Assembly (NCBI GenBank): GCA_028564675.1
Contig: JAOVVO010000051.1
Coordinates: forward strand, 159,269 to 223,268
Source: Onchocerca lupi
Taxonomy: Eukaryota > Nematoda > Chromadorea > Rhabditida > Onchocercidae
Reading direction: 5' to 3'
Length of the DNA stretch: 64,000 nt
The notes beneath the pieces were generated by a model. That model saw only the letters and a program-made list of their open reading frames with translations, searched no databases and was not told the origin of the DNA. Made by a program: the position numbers and the translations under genes. This document shows, piece after piece, positions 25,375-36,930 of the stretch (positions within the stretch are counted from its first letter, which is position 1; each line of letters begins with the position of its first letter).

Positions 25375-26589
25375 TTAAGCTCCTGCTTCAGTGCCTTCTG
25401 GAACCGTTTCCAGCATAGGATGAAATTTCAATTTATCTTTACAACACCGCCATCCTCCGCGTGAATCAGCTGATTTCTGCAATGAGAATATAATCAACTA
25501 AGTATGTTCGGATTTTCTAAAATTTTTGAAGAAAATTTAATTGTTTCTGTATGAAATGCAATTTTTAATCCTGATCACTTACTGATAGATAAACATCGGG
25601 TAGGACAGTTTCTGGGTTCTCTCTGCTTCGAACCAATTTTACCGATGCGATACCGTTCTTTATTTCCTATAAATGCTCAAGATGAACGAAAAGCTTTTAT
25701 CAATCAATCTTTTTTGGAAATTTCTAGATCTAAGAAAACAAATGAGATTTGTGTGAGCAAAATTCGAGGTGTATGGATTAGATATTAATTAATTGGCTCA
25801 GCAGCCAATTAATGAATATGGACAATTATGTAGCATACATGTTCATAAGTGATCAGCTGACGCCAAAATCCGACATTTGGCCTCACAAGAGAACGTTTTT
25901 GGGCCATCAGAAGATAGGCCTGCCTGAGTGATTTGCAACGAAATTTAGTGAGAAAGGCAAGGCAAATAGTCGCAGATCGCGATATTCCGGCGACACAATG
26001 TACCAGTACATTACCTCCAGCTGCAATCGTCATTTCAATCTAAAATATCAACTCTTGAAAAACAATTTGAAATTGATTGATATTTAACTTTCCATTCTGT
26101 CAATTCTGAAATTTCACCATTATAATTGAGGGAAAGCTCACTTGATCGCTGATAAGATCGAAATATTGATAAATGTCAGTTGATGGTGTATCATCCAGCC
26201 ATAACTTTATTCGCGGTAATGAGCCAAGCGATCGCATACTAGGTACCTATAATGAAAACTCTAATTAATATATAAAATATTGAAAATTTTTTAGATTTAC
26301 CACAAAAAATTCAAATTGAATTTTTTGAAAAGAATTTAAAAATTTAAAAGAAAAGAATGAAAAATTGGTTTTTTTTTCCGGAAAATTTCTTCTCAAAAAT
26401 TTTTTATAAATCATGAATTGTTTTCTCAAAACGTACCTCAGTGGTGGCATTTATAATTAGTGAGATTTTATATTTATTCATGTTATCCCAAGTCAATGAA
26501 CTAGCATCACAAATAAACAGCCGTGGAACTAATTCGGTAATTTGGCCGTATTCCGGAGTTGGATTTATCAGGAATGATGTAGAAGCCAT
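25375..26589 (-). CDS. DUSP14-like dual-specificity phosphatase, copy B
   Basis: Five exons (26589-26437, 26246-26142, 26039-25839, 25666-25583, 25476-25375), 214 aa from MASTSFLINPTPEYGQ. An in-frame ATG at 26622 directly follows an acceptor (atttccag) and would add 11 residues. Catalytic loop HCVAGISRSAT; candidate general acid in LWLDDTP; then RPNVGFWRQLITYE and VLPDVYLS. The catalytic exon is about 80% identical by eye to copy A, and introns fall at the same places. Exon 4 is shorter than in copy A. The tail is KFHPMLETVPEGTEAGA, related to copy A's FKPVLEPVLE. Confidence 0.92.
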
Positions 26590-26622
26590 AGTATGACACT
26601 CCTTTGTTTCTACGATCACCAT

Positions 26623-29600
26623 ATTATTGAAGAACAAATTCTGGAAATGAATTTGCGTTGGAAGATGAAAATAATAAGAAATTAGGAAATTTGAATACGA
26701 CTTATCGGGACTGTAACTTGAATATAATGCTTTCTAAACTGGAAACCACTCATTCATGGATTATGGATAATCTCATGAAAGATCGTTTAAAAAAATTTAA
26801 CAACACGATGTAAGGAATGAATTAGAGAGATTCAATATTTGTCAAATGAATCCCAGAATGATCGGTTGAGAAAGTTGTATGATCAGCACGACAACAGAGG
26901 CTTTTGCTGCAACGGAAAGTAAACAAACTATATCAGGTTCAGCAGCATTGGGCATTTTATATTGAAAGGTGTGTACAGATGAGCACACTCTCTCCTTCCC
27001 GTGAATCTGTTATCAGCAGATGATATTTTATCACGAATTCACGTGAACAATTGTTGATCATCAATTGATGCATCACGTGATACACACACATATTTCATTC
27101 CTTTCCACCCGTTTTAAAAACTTTACAGTTTGCTTTCCGACCAATTTGCAGATGCAAAGGGAACGATAGTTGGGATAGACTCTGTTAATTTATCAATTCT
27201 ACTTATTTTACTTGTTTCACAACAATTTGCACTACAAATGAAGAATTTTAATTGCTCAAATATCTTCCGAAAAAAAAAACATTATAAATCTAGGGAAAGA
27301 CTGCGATGAAAGATTCATTTAGTAAACACTGAGCGGAAATTTATTATAATTTAAAAGAAAGCGCTGAAATCACGTGAAGATCAAAAGAATTGAAGACGAA
27401 TAAAAGTGAGCCTTTTTTTTTTTCGGAAATGCTCTCAATAAGTGTCCTTTGATCGAAGTTATACTGAAATAATGAACAATTGTTGCTTCATTCGAAATAT
27501 GAGTAATAGCTCGTATTCAAGTTATAACAGGAACTGTTGAGAATATTCTGTTCGTGTAATGAATAAAAGTTATGAGAATCAAACAAATTACTGGATGATT
27601 TACGCAGAATTGTTGAAACTCTGTAAAAATTCTATTTTTTTTCTTTTTTTTGAATCCATCTTCATAAACTAGTTTTTTTTTGTTTTCTATAGTAGCGCAA
27701 CGGAAATTAATCATACGGGACTACTGAATAACATCAAAAAAAATTTTAAAAAATAATCATCAAAAAAATATATCAAAATAAAAAAGATATTTTTCCAACC
27801 AAACCAAAACATATATTTTTCTAATCAATTCAAAACATACTCTCCTCTCTTATCCCACAAAAGTTAGTATTAATGAAACTTTTGAAATCAATGATAACTT
27901 CGAAGTGTTGTGCACTAAAATCGTTGAACGATATGCCGATTGGCTGAGATGGATAGAAATGCATGCATATCAATAATCTGTAATATGAAATTATTGCAAT
28001 AATTCTTCTGAATTAATAGCAATTGATATAATTCGAACTTTCTTTTGAGTTATGATTTGAAATGGATCATTGTTAGAGCAGTGCAATCCATTTGGATGTC
28101 ATAAAAATTTGTTCAATTTCAGAAAAAGTTCTTTCCCGCTAGCAGTAAAAAAAATTGTCCGATCCCTAAATCATCTCGATCTCAAATCTTAAACTTCTCG
28201 ATAATAAGTAATATCGTTGGTAATTGGGAGTATATATTGAACTAATTATCTTCATCAAGTTGAAGTGCAATCTTTGACAATGAAAGATAATAATCTTTGG
28301 TAGTAATAAGCCCTTCTTACTTTTGACAAAAAGTTGTATATTTAGGTTTGTCAGCAATTATCAAAATTTCCTTTCAGCAATGGTGATATTGATAGCGCTG
28401 ATGAGTTAAATCCTTTCTGTTTAATCAGATTTTTTCGAGAACATTCATTAGACAACTTTGACAGAATTTCTAAATTGTCAAAATCAATCTATCATTAATA
28501 CCTTTTAAATTTTAAAACTTCCTGAATTCCAGTTCATTCAAATGTTGAAAAAATGGTTCGAAAGATAAAATTTTATTTTTGTTAAATCACTTTTCCAGTT
28601 CTTTTATGTCAGACATATTGAAATGATATTTTTCATAACATTTTGAACAATGCAATAAAGAAGAATTTTGAGATCTGTTAAAAATGCTGAATTTCACATG
28701 ACAAAATACAATGATTTTATACAAAGGTGATATTTTAATATAAGTAAAGACACTTTTTGTTGATTTTCTTAACTAAAATTAGAAAATTTTCATGATAGTT
28801 CTCATTTCGAAAAAAGCCAAGCAGCTGGACGTAATTCTATCATTTTTTATCAAAATATCTCCTGATTCATTCTTATTTAAGTCTGATAAGGACAATAGTT
28901 ACTGTAGATAATTCCATGAAAATAATAATTATCAATAAGTGCATCATAAAAAAAAAACGAAAATAATAATTATCAGTAAATATATCTAAATAGCAAAAAA
29001 CTTCTTTTATGCTTACTGATAATTAATATTTTCGTAGAGTTATCCACGAAACCATTATTTTCATCAGAATTAATAAAAAAATGAGTTAGGAGATATTTTA
29101 ATAAAAAAATGATGAAATACATAGTAGTAAAAAATATGAAACTTAGAGAATAAGGAAATTGAATTGCAAGGAAAGCAAAGGAAATGAAAATGATGAACTT
29201 GAATGGCTCTCGGGATTGTGAAGAGAATCCAACTCTTAAACTTCCAACAAATCTGAGAAGTAAAGTCTTTGCATTCGAATTTCAAGCAAATATCAATAAT
29301 GGAAAAGAAGAAAGCACAAGCACAAATAAAAATTCGAGCAATTTGCAAAATTCATTGCAGAAAGTAACAACGATGTTTATTTTAATCGCCAACTTAATTC
29401 ACTGCGCTTTGAATTTTCAAATGAAGCAATTAAAGAAAGCCAAATTGAGGCACAAAGATTGTTTTTCATAAAGATGTTGACTGACACTAAACAATTCTGT
29501 GGTACATTTTGGATTTCTGAAAAAGATTCTGGTATAATCTTAAATTTTGAAAGGCGATTTTATAATGCTACGTGATATGTCAGTAGAAAATTCTTTCCTA

Positions 29601-30270
29601 GTAAAACTAACTTCTCTTACTTTGTATATTAAAATTGCGTTTAACATGAATCATCGGAAAATAATATGAAATCTATAGTTTAATTAATGAAGAATCTCTT
29701 GTAACATTCCAAGAACAGGAGGAAACTTCATTTTTGGTGAACGATTTACAGGAATACATTTGATGAACAACTATCGCAATTTGGCCGAATTTTTACCGTG
29801 TAATAATATACCCTATAAATGAGATAAAAAATTTAAGATAAAATGGAATTTCCCAGAAATATGAATTATAATTTAATTATTTGTTACGAAAAGATTTATG
29901 AAAAAACAGAAAGTTCGATAGGAACACAAAAATAACGCACAAAAATTTAGAAGAAATTACAATTTTCGGAAAAAAAAAATATTTTGAAAGTAAAAAGCAT
30001 CCTTAACAATTAATATCTGAGCTTTTTGTTTTCTGAGCACCTTTTCATAATAAATAAATGTTGTGAGAACAAAAGGTTTAAATTTATTTGCTAATCAGTT
30101 ACAGACGACAGATTATGATTCTTATGCAGCATCAATAAGAGAAAGATAAGTAAGAAAGCTTTTAAAATCTGCTACTAACATTCAGCGAGTATCATCCGCT
30201 TGGAATGAATAAACTTGGAAAAAGAAAGAAAAATTCCATTTAAGAAATTGAAAAACTAAAAATGCATAAA
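26623..30270. other. Gene-poor region between DUSP copies B and C
   Basis: About 3.6 kb. Besides the CACGTG sites upstream of copy B I see only AT-rich sequence. At 28,920-29,035 are imperfect direct and inverted copies of aataataattatcaataa. The 95-codon plus-strand frame at 29,184 has no acceptor, homology or partner exons that I can find. Confidence 0.5.
27040..27079. promoter_or_regulatory. Paired CACGTG palindromes upstream of DUSP copy B
   Basis: CACGTG at 27040-27045 (in TTCACGTGAA) and 27074-27079 (in TCACGTGA), about 450-490 nt upstream of the copy B ATG. Another is at 27371-27376. Same palindrome as upstream of copy A. Confidence 0.35.
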
Positions 30271-32533
30271 TTACATACTGAGAAAAAGCAGCACGGCACC
30301 GACGACTAAAAGTGTTATCCAGAAAGGTTGCATAGGTTGGATTGCCTGATTTAAGTAAACATCAGGTAATAATTGATCGGTTTGAGTTTCATCAAATACC
30401 ATTGTTACTGAAGCTGGTCCATGTTTAACTTCCTATAAAAAATACCCTTACTAAAAAGTAATAATTTATGCTAGATTGAATTTTCCGAAAAAAAAAAAGA
30501 AAAAAAAACTAAAATTGAAAAATCAGTTAAATTAAAGCTTCCTGAAAGTTCTATGTCGATCTTTTAGTTGTTTTAAAAATTTTATTTATCGTAAATCTTT
30601 TGCTTTAGATAATTTCAAATTTCTGGATAGAAAATTTTGAGGAAATCTTAACAAAAATTATGAAGGAATAATTGTGTATTTCTACATTTTATAACGAATA
30701 TTTTACAAGCTTCAAAAGACCACACAATATAATTTTTTAGGATATTCTAATGAACTTTTCAGAAGGGACAAGATCTGCTTCACAAAAATCAAAAGATCAA
30801 CAGTTTACCTGTTCAAACTGGATCAATTGCCTCCAGAAGCCAATATTCGGTCTGACCAAAGGCCTCTCAGAAATCATCAAGAAATAAGCATCACGAAGTG
30901 ATCGACATCGATATTTGGTAAGAAAAGCCAGGCAAATTGTAGATGATCGTGATACGCCTGCAACGCAGTGAACTAATACTGCGCCACCATCTGCTATTGC
31001 TGCTTCTATCTGCAATTTCCAACTTTTCAAGGATTTTTTGAGATGGATGAATTCTTCAGAATTCTCTATAAAAAATCACTATTATCATTAAGATGATTAA
31101 TTACGGCGCAATAACAATAGCATTATTATTAAAATACTACCATATATTAAATAAAACTTTTTAGAATTTATGGCATTGATAATGACTATCACAAATCACT
31201 ATATTTAACAACGTCGATAGCATGTTTTTCGAGCTATTTTATCACTCGAAATGTTTTACATCTCTACAATGTCATCGGTTTTGGATAACAGCAAGATTAA
31301 GCCAAGACTGAATATAATCCCCACAAAAAAAGGACAAGGAATTGGTACTATGATTAATTGGTACCCTTGGTTATTTCTCTCAGATTTGTCCAATATGCAC
31401 TTTTTTTTGTTTACAATAGTCTTGCTCAACTTTAAGTCAAAATTTTGTTTGCTGATAGCTAATCTTGGAAAGTTGATGTCGATCTAACTCGAGGGAAGTG
31501 ACAATGATGACAATTGAAAAAAGACATCATTGTTTTAGTAGCGATGACAAGTCATTGCGAGAGTTAGCTCCATCCTATTACTTCCAGTAGGAAATTACTT
31601 TAACTATTAGGGATTAAGTTTATGCATACTCGGCACAAACTCCGAAAGTTTGAGTTAAAATAAAATTAAAACTTCGTTGAATTATTAAGAGGACTTTAAT
31701 AAGAGAAAAAAAGTGCATAACTGTCTAACCTGATCACTAATAACGTCAAGATGAGAATAAATATCAGTTTCTGGTGTGTCATCGATCCATAATTTTATGC
31801 GAGTTATATTGCCAAGTATTTTCAAATTAGGGATCTGTAGAGCATAAAAAATTTTGTGCTTCTTAAAAATTCCGAAAATGATTCTTTAGCTTAAAAAACC
31901 AAATCTTCTACATCCACTGACTATATATGAAAAAGATGAGATTTGCTGTTTAGATAAGCAATTCCGGTCGATGGGCAAAATTGATTTACTGATTTCTGCA
32001 CTTGAATACTAAGTTTAATAATCAATATTTGCTGAGTGTGTCAGAAGCATTTAGTACTTTTAAATAAGATAATTCAAATATTATTTGATATTACATGGCT
32101 TTCACGAATTTCATGACTTGGAAATATGAATTTATTTACTTGAAAAGAATTTTAAATTATAAACGATTTTTCCAAATTATTATAACATATGTGCTAGGAA
32201 CATTAGGATATCCCTAAATGGGCAACAAATCGAAATTAAACGTTATAAAATGTTTGATAACGATTGTTCCATCCTTCTGAAATTTAAACATTGATCATCA
32301 ACCAAGTTAAAAGATATTTCGGCAAATGTCAATGATTCCTAAAAAAAACTTTCTGGTTCAATAAAAACTTTTCGAAGTAAACTAACTTCATTAGTTGCAT
32401 TAATAATCATGGTTATTCCATTCTTTTCAATATTATGCCGATTTAGTTCACTAATGCCACATATGAAGAGACCGGGTACTATTTGCGTTAATTTGGCATA
32501 TTCTGGATTGATCTGATATTCTACTCTCGACAT
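30271..32533 (-). CDS. DUSP14-like dual-specificity phosphatase, copy C, with hydrophobic tail
   Basis: Four exons (32533-32387, 31834-31730, 31009-30809, 30432-30271), 204 aa. Catalytic loop HCVAGVSRSST; candidate general acid in LWIDDTP; then RPNIGFWRQLIQFE and LLPDVYLN. Introns 1-3 match copies A and B. Exon 4 is not spliced to a fifth exon but continues in frame after VYLN to NQAIQPMQPF and the terminal stretch WITLLVVGAVLLFLSM, then stop. That stretch is 16 hydrophobic or small residues at the very C-terminus, the layout of a tail-anchored membrane protein. A fifth exon is not evident downstream. The upstream acceptor is weak, so the start is less sure than for copy A. Confidence 0.9.
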
Positions 32534-34440
32534 CGTCTTCAATAAAATGATTAATCATTATTGAAATACTTGAATATATTTTTATGAATACTTATCATAT
32601 CCGCGATCCAATCAAAAATAAATAAATTTGCGATGAGATTCATTTATTTTTGATTAAGATAACTAGAAAACAAAGTATATGAAATCTGAATATTTCATGG
32701 CAATCAAATATATTTGTGATGTTGAATTTCACTCATACAGCCTTCAGTAAGTAATGTCTTGCATTCGTCAGAAATATCCCAAATGCTTCAAGAAGAGAAA
32801 AATTTTGTCAAAAATTCATTAACCCTAATTTTGTCGATATTTCCAATATGAATTCTGTCCCCGTGGAAAATTCGCGATGACAACAAGTTGAAATGATATT
32901 TGCATTGTCGCGTGGTGACTTTAAGGCAATTTGCAAACATTAAAGATATTCAACCTAGTCTTATCATCCTTCTCATGTCTTATTTCTTCTCAGTACTTCT
33001 GGATCATATCCATGAAATAATTCACTAGCGATGATGGAAGGCGAAATTAAGAAAAATTTTTTTTACTCATGAAAAAAACAAGATTTTATAATCCTTTATT
33101 TATTACTTATTCTTTGTGTTTGCTCATAGTTTTGTTTTGACCAGATAAATATTTACCTGTAATCAGATTATTTTACCTATTACTTCTGGATGATTCGGTA
33201 AGATTCAAGATTATTCGAAAACTGTTACATCTGCACACTATACTACCACAAAATTGAAGCAATCTATCTGCTAAAATAACTTGCAATTCACAAAAATGTT
33301 TATGCTGGAAATTAATGGTGAAAAAATAAATATCTCAAAAAAAAAAAAATGATGAAATCGATTTTTTGTTTCTAAGAATTACCACAAGCTTTAACTTTTC
33401 GTGCAAATTTTCATAAAAGATTGAACGAGAAATACTTTATTACAATAAAATGATTGTTTAATTCTAGAGCATACATCTATTTTCAAGTAAAATATTAGAA
33501 AGGAAAAATGAAGAGTAAGAAATATGAATCAAAATGATTACTTTCAAATGATAAGCACATATTGCTACTTGGCTCTAGCCTAATGAAACGTTGGGATCTA
33601 ATTAATATAAGATCTTTAAAGCATCCCCAATTAAGTTATCTAATGGAATGAATTTTCACTATTTGTATTTCTGTGAGAAAGACAAGAATACGAATAGCTG
33701 TTTAGATCGGGCCTGGTCGAAAATGTTACAAATAGATTTTTTTCGATGAATTCACAGACATGACTGATATGATATTATCAACTGTTTTGTTAATGAAATC
33801 TGTAAAAGGTATGAAAAATGGACTTTTTTTATTTTTGGCAAGGCTTAGCATCTTATTCATTATGCTACCATCCTTATCGAGAAAGTCTTATCCATCTTAT
33901 TACTATCTTGATAAAAAAAATGTTTAAATTTCAAACTAAAAAACCGATGAAAAAAAAAAAAGCTAATTCACAAGCTCTCAAAAATACACCATCGTATGAA
34001 TAATTATTCAAAGGCAGTGATAGGAAATTTGTGAGTACAACGAAAATAGATCAATAGATAGATCAGTAGATCAATAAATAGTAATCAAAAGTAGTAGCAA
34101 TCGTTAATGACAGACTGATAAGTTCGCAATGAAGAAATAATTCGAATAACTTGTCACATGTCACACGAATTATTTAATTTATTATGGCTTTACAAACATT
34201 CCCACTGAATCGATTAGTGCATAGTGTGAGAGAAGCTTCAAATTTCTATCTTCCTCTTATCTTTCATCCAAATGTTAATTAAGAAAAGGAATTAATATGT
34301 AATTCTAACAGAAAAAAAGCATTATTATGTTATTCAACCAGAATGACAAGAGCGCTGATTCCGGAATGAAAGTCTCTGATTTGTCATGAATTATTTTTAA
34401 TACCTTCCGGAAGAAATGTTTTATAAAACTTGACCGAGTT

Positions 34441-34490
34441 TTTTTCTTTTTCTTTTTTTTTTCTTTTTTTTTTTTTTTTTTTTTTTTTTT

Positions 34491-34529
<39 letters not shown>
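34441..34529. repeat. T-rich low-complexity tract
   Basis: Nearly pure T with occasional C, G or A. The lysine-rich frame read from the opposite strand is an artefact of this tract. Confidence 0.95.
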
Positions 34530-34530
<1 letters not shown>

Positions 34531-35820
34531 GGAGGTTTTGGATAATGTTTGAAATTTATGTTATCGAGACGCTTCATTAGTATAGTTAAAAACAACTCTC
34601 TTCATACCGAAATATGACAAACCGATTGCTAAATTTGAAGCGATTCTTAAACTTTGAATGCAATCAAATTTTGATCGGAGAAAAAAAGTCATATGCGATT
34701 TTGCTCTTAAAAACATATGTCATATGAAAATTGATCTATAGGCATGTGAGTAGAAAAAAGCTATTTTTTAAATATTAAAGAAAAAGATTGTTTGTTATAT
34801 TCTATAAGACATATAAATTGAGGAAAGATGGCGGGAGTTGTAAAAGAAATATCAGACCTATCTTTGATAGCATTAAAGTTATCAAGTTTAAAATCCAGGT
34901 GACTGCAAGATATTTGTTTGTCAAAATTCAACTCCGAGAGAAAACAATAAGAGAAAAATACTATTTTTAAAAAATGCTTACATATTTCTACAATCCTGTC
35001 AAATTTCACTTTTGTTGAGTCAAGCAAACACTTGTTAGTACCATTAATAAAAAGGAAAATTTTAATAAATTCTTTTCCAATATAATTAACACGGACTTTC
35101 ATTACTTCTAATAGTCAGATTTTTTTCCCAAAATTATCTTAACTAATTCCTCCAAATAACTTATGATTTTGAAAAACAAGAGGTTCAATATACTAAAGAA
35201 ATTATACTTTTTTCTAAATTAAAATCCCGAATTTTCTCCCTTCTCATAATTGCATTTTTTTAAATATTTACTACAACAAGATTATAAATGACAGCTTTGT
35301 TAATAAATGATCTGTTCTAATCAATTTTGATTTTTCAAGTACCTCACATATAGAATTCAAATTATACATAATACTGTCTTCTAATTTGAATAGATTTTAA
35401 GCTATTGGTATGAAATTTGAAATCTTTCTTTGACAAGACTAGCAAAAGCATCATTACTTTTTGATTTTTGAAAAAACCGGACAGATAGATAGACTGATCA
35501 AAACCTTTATATAGTGATAACTCCTTAAAATCAATTATTTCATGCAAGATTACTTTTGCGGCTGAGAAGTAAAATGATTGATGATAAGATGATTGATAAA
35601 ACTAAAAAATGATAAAATCGTAAAATGATTTGGGACTATCAGCTTTTCCTAAAGTTGCTTCAATTTCTACTCCTATTTTAGCAGGTAATAAGTTGAATGA
35701 CACAATGAATTCATGTGGACAATTTCAGCAATGGAAAGCAATGAACATCGAAGGGAGCAGAAACTGATTCTGTTAAAAGCCCAAGCCTAAGGCAGAAATG
35801 CTAATTTGTGTGACCAAGTT

Positions 35821-36195
35821 TAGCCTTATAGTCCTAGTAGACTTGGCTAGCTACATTACTCACTGTGGCATAACTGCATTGATTAATGATAAATTTTTAT
35901 GAAAAAACATAAATAATACTTGATTGATGCAGTACGGTTATGTTGCCATTTTTCAATAAACTATTATTATTGAGTAATAATCCATTAGCTATTACTAAAA
36001 GATCGTTTGGATTTGAGCCAAGTTTAAATTAGTGAAAGCAAAAGATGAGTCGAAAAGAGTTTAGTATAAGTATTTAGTAGAATTCAGAGTATCAGACACT
36101 AAACTATGACGTTATGTTTGTAGTTGTATCGAGCCTTATAGGCTTGATAGGCTTGGCTAGATGCTACTCAATGTGTCACCACTGCATTGACTAGT
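35821..36195. repeat. Degenerate direct repeat pair
   Basis: Segments 35821-35888 and 36131-36195 share agccttata, cttggctag, a variant of actca, gtg, ca and actgcattga in the same order, about 75% identical by eye. They are spaced about 310 nt apart. This suggests an old local duplication or two copies of a dispersed element. Confidence 0.6.
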
Positions 36196-36930
36196 TAAAA
36201 TTTAAATCGCAATTATTCCAACTTTACTATGAGCAAATCTATTTCATAATTATGAAAGTAGCAACTTCAATGTTACTTTTCATTTGTTTACTGATATATT
36301 CAATTTTTGAGATGCATATGTGCCGTGTGATATGGAGATTGTGGTGATAAGAGCATGATAATGTATCAATGATAGTATATTATTGCTACATAAGAGAATT
36401 AACGTTTATTAATTTGAAAATATAAACATTGACAATGATAATTATACATTTCATTACTGTATTTCGACAATCGCAATGATTGAAATCTTCTAAGTGTTCA
36501 TTACTTTCAAGTTGCTTTCAAATTACAACTTCTAAGCTAAATATTAGTGAGTAAACGAACGATCACTGATAATAATACTATTCCTTTCTAACATTCCATT
36601 CTTATATTTCAAAATGAGTTAAAGTTCGATTATCACAATCGTTACTTTAAGCAACAAATTTCTTTTCTGAACCAAATAAATCAGAAATCATTTGTTCCAA
36701 TAAATTTTAACTTTCAATTTCACTCACACTAATTTTCATGTGGCGCTCAATGAAAGGAACTGTAGTACAGCTGATAATTTAACTTTTCTCTTGCTCTGAA
36801 GTTGCTCAGAAATCGACGAAGTCACTGGAAAATCGAAAAGTGCCATCGCTAAGAGATGACATTGTTTGGCAGAGTGATACTTGAAATGTTGCTGGCCGAA
36901 AGATGCAGGATTGAGTATGGATTTCGTGAT

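Larger units (their letters stand above)
32534..36930. other. Gene-poor region between DUSP copy C and PDE1
   Basis: About 4.4 kb. It holds GATCAATA-like repeats at about 34,045-34,083, a long T-rich tract at 34,441-34,529, and a degenerate repeat pair listed separately. Frames at 33,818, 34,761 and 35,362 are A/T-driven and lack splice support. Confidence 0.5.

Noticed and set aside
29184..29471. 95-codon plus-strand frame in the gap between DUSP copies B and C
   Set aside because: No acceptor, no partner exon, no recognised motif; lysine- and asparagine-rich as expected of A-rich DNA.
34305..34595. Lysine-rich minus-strand frame
   Set aside because: Produced by the T-rich tract at 34441-34529; low-complexity artefact.
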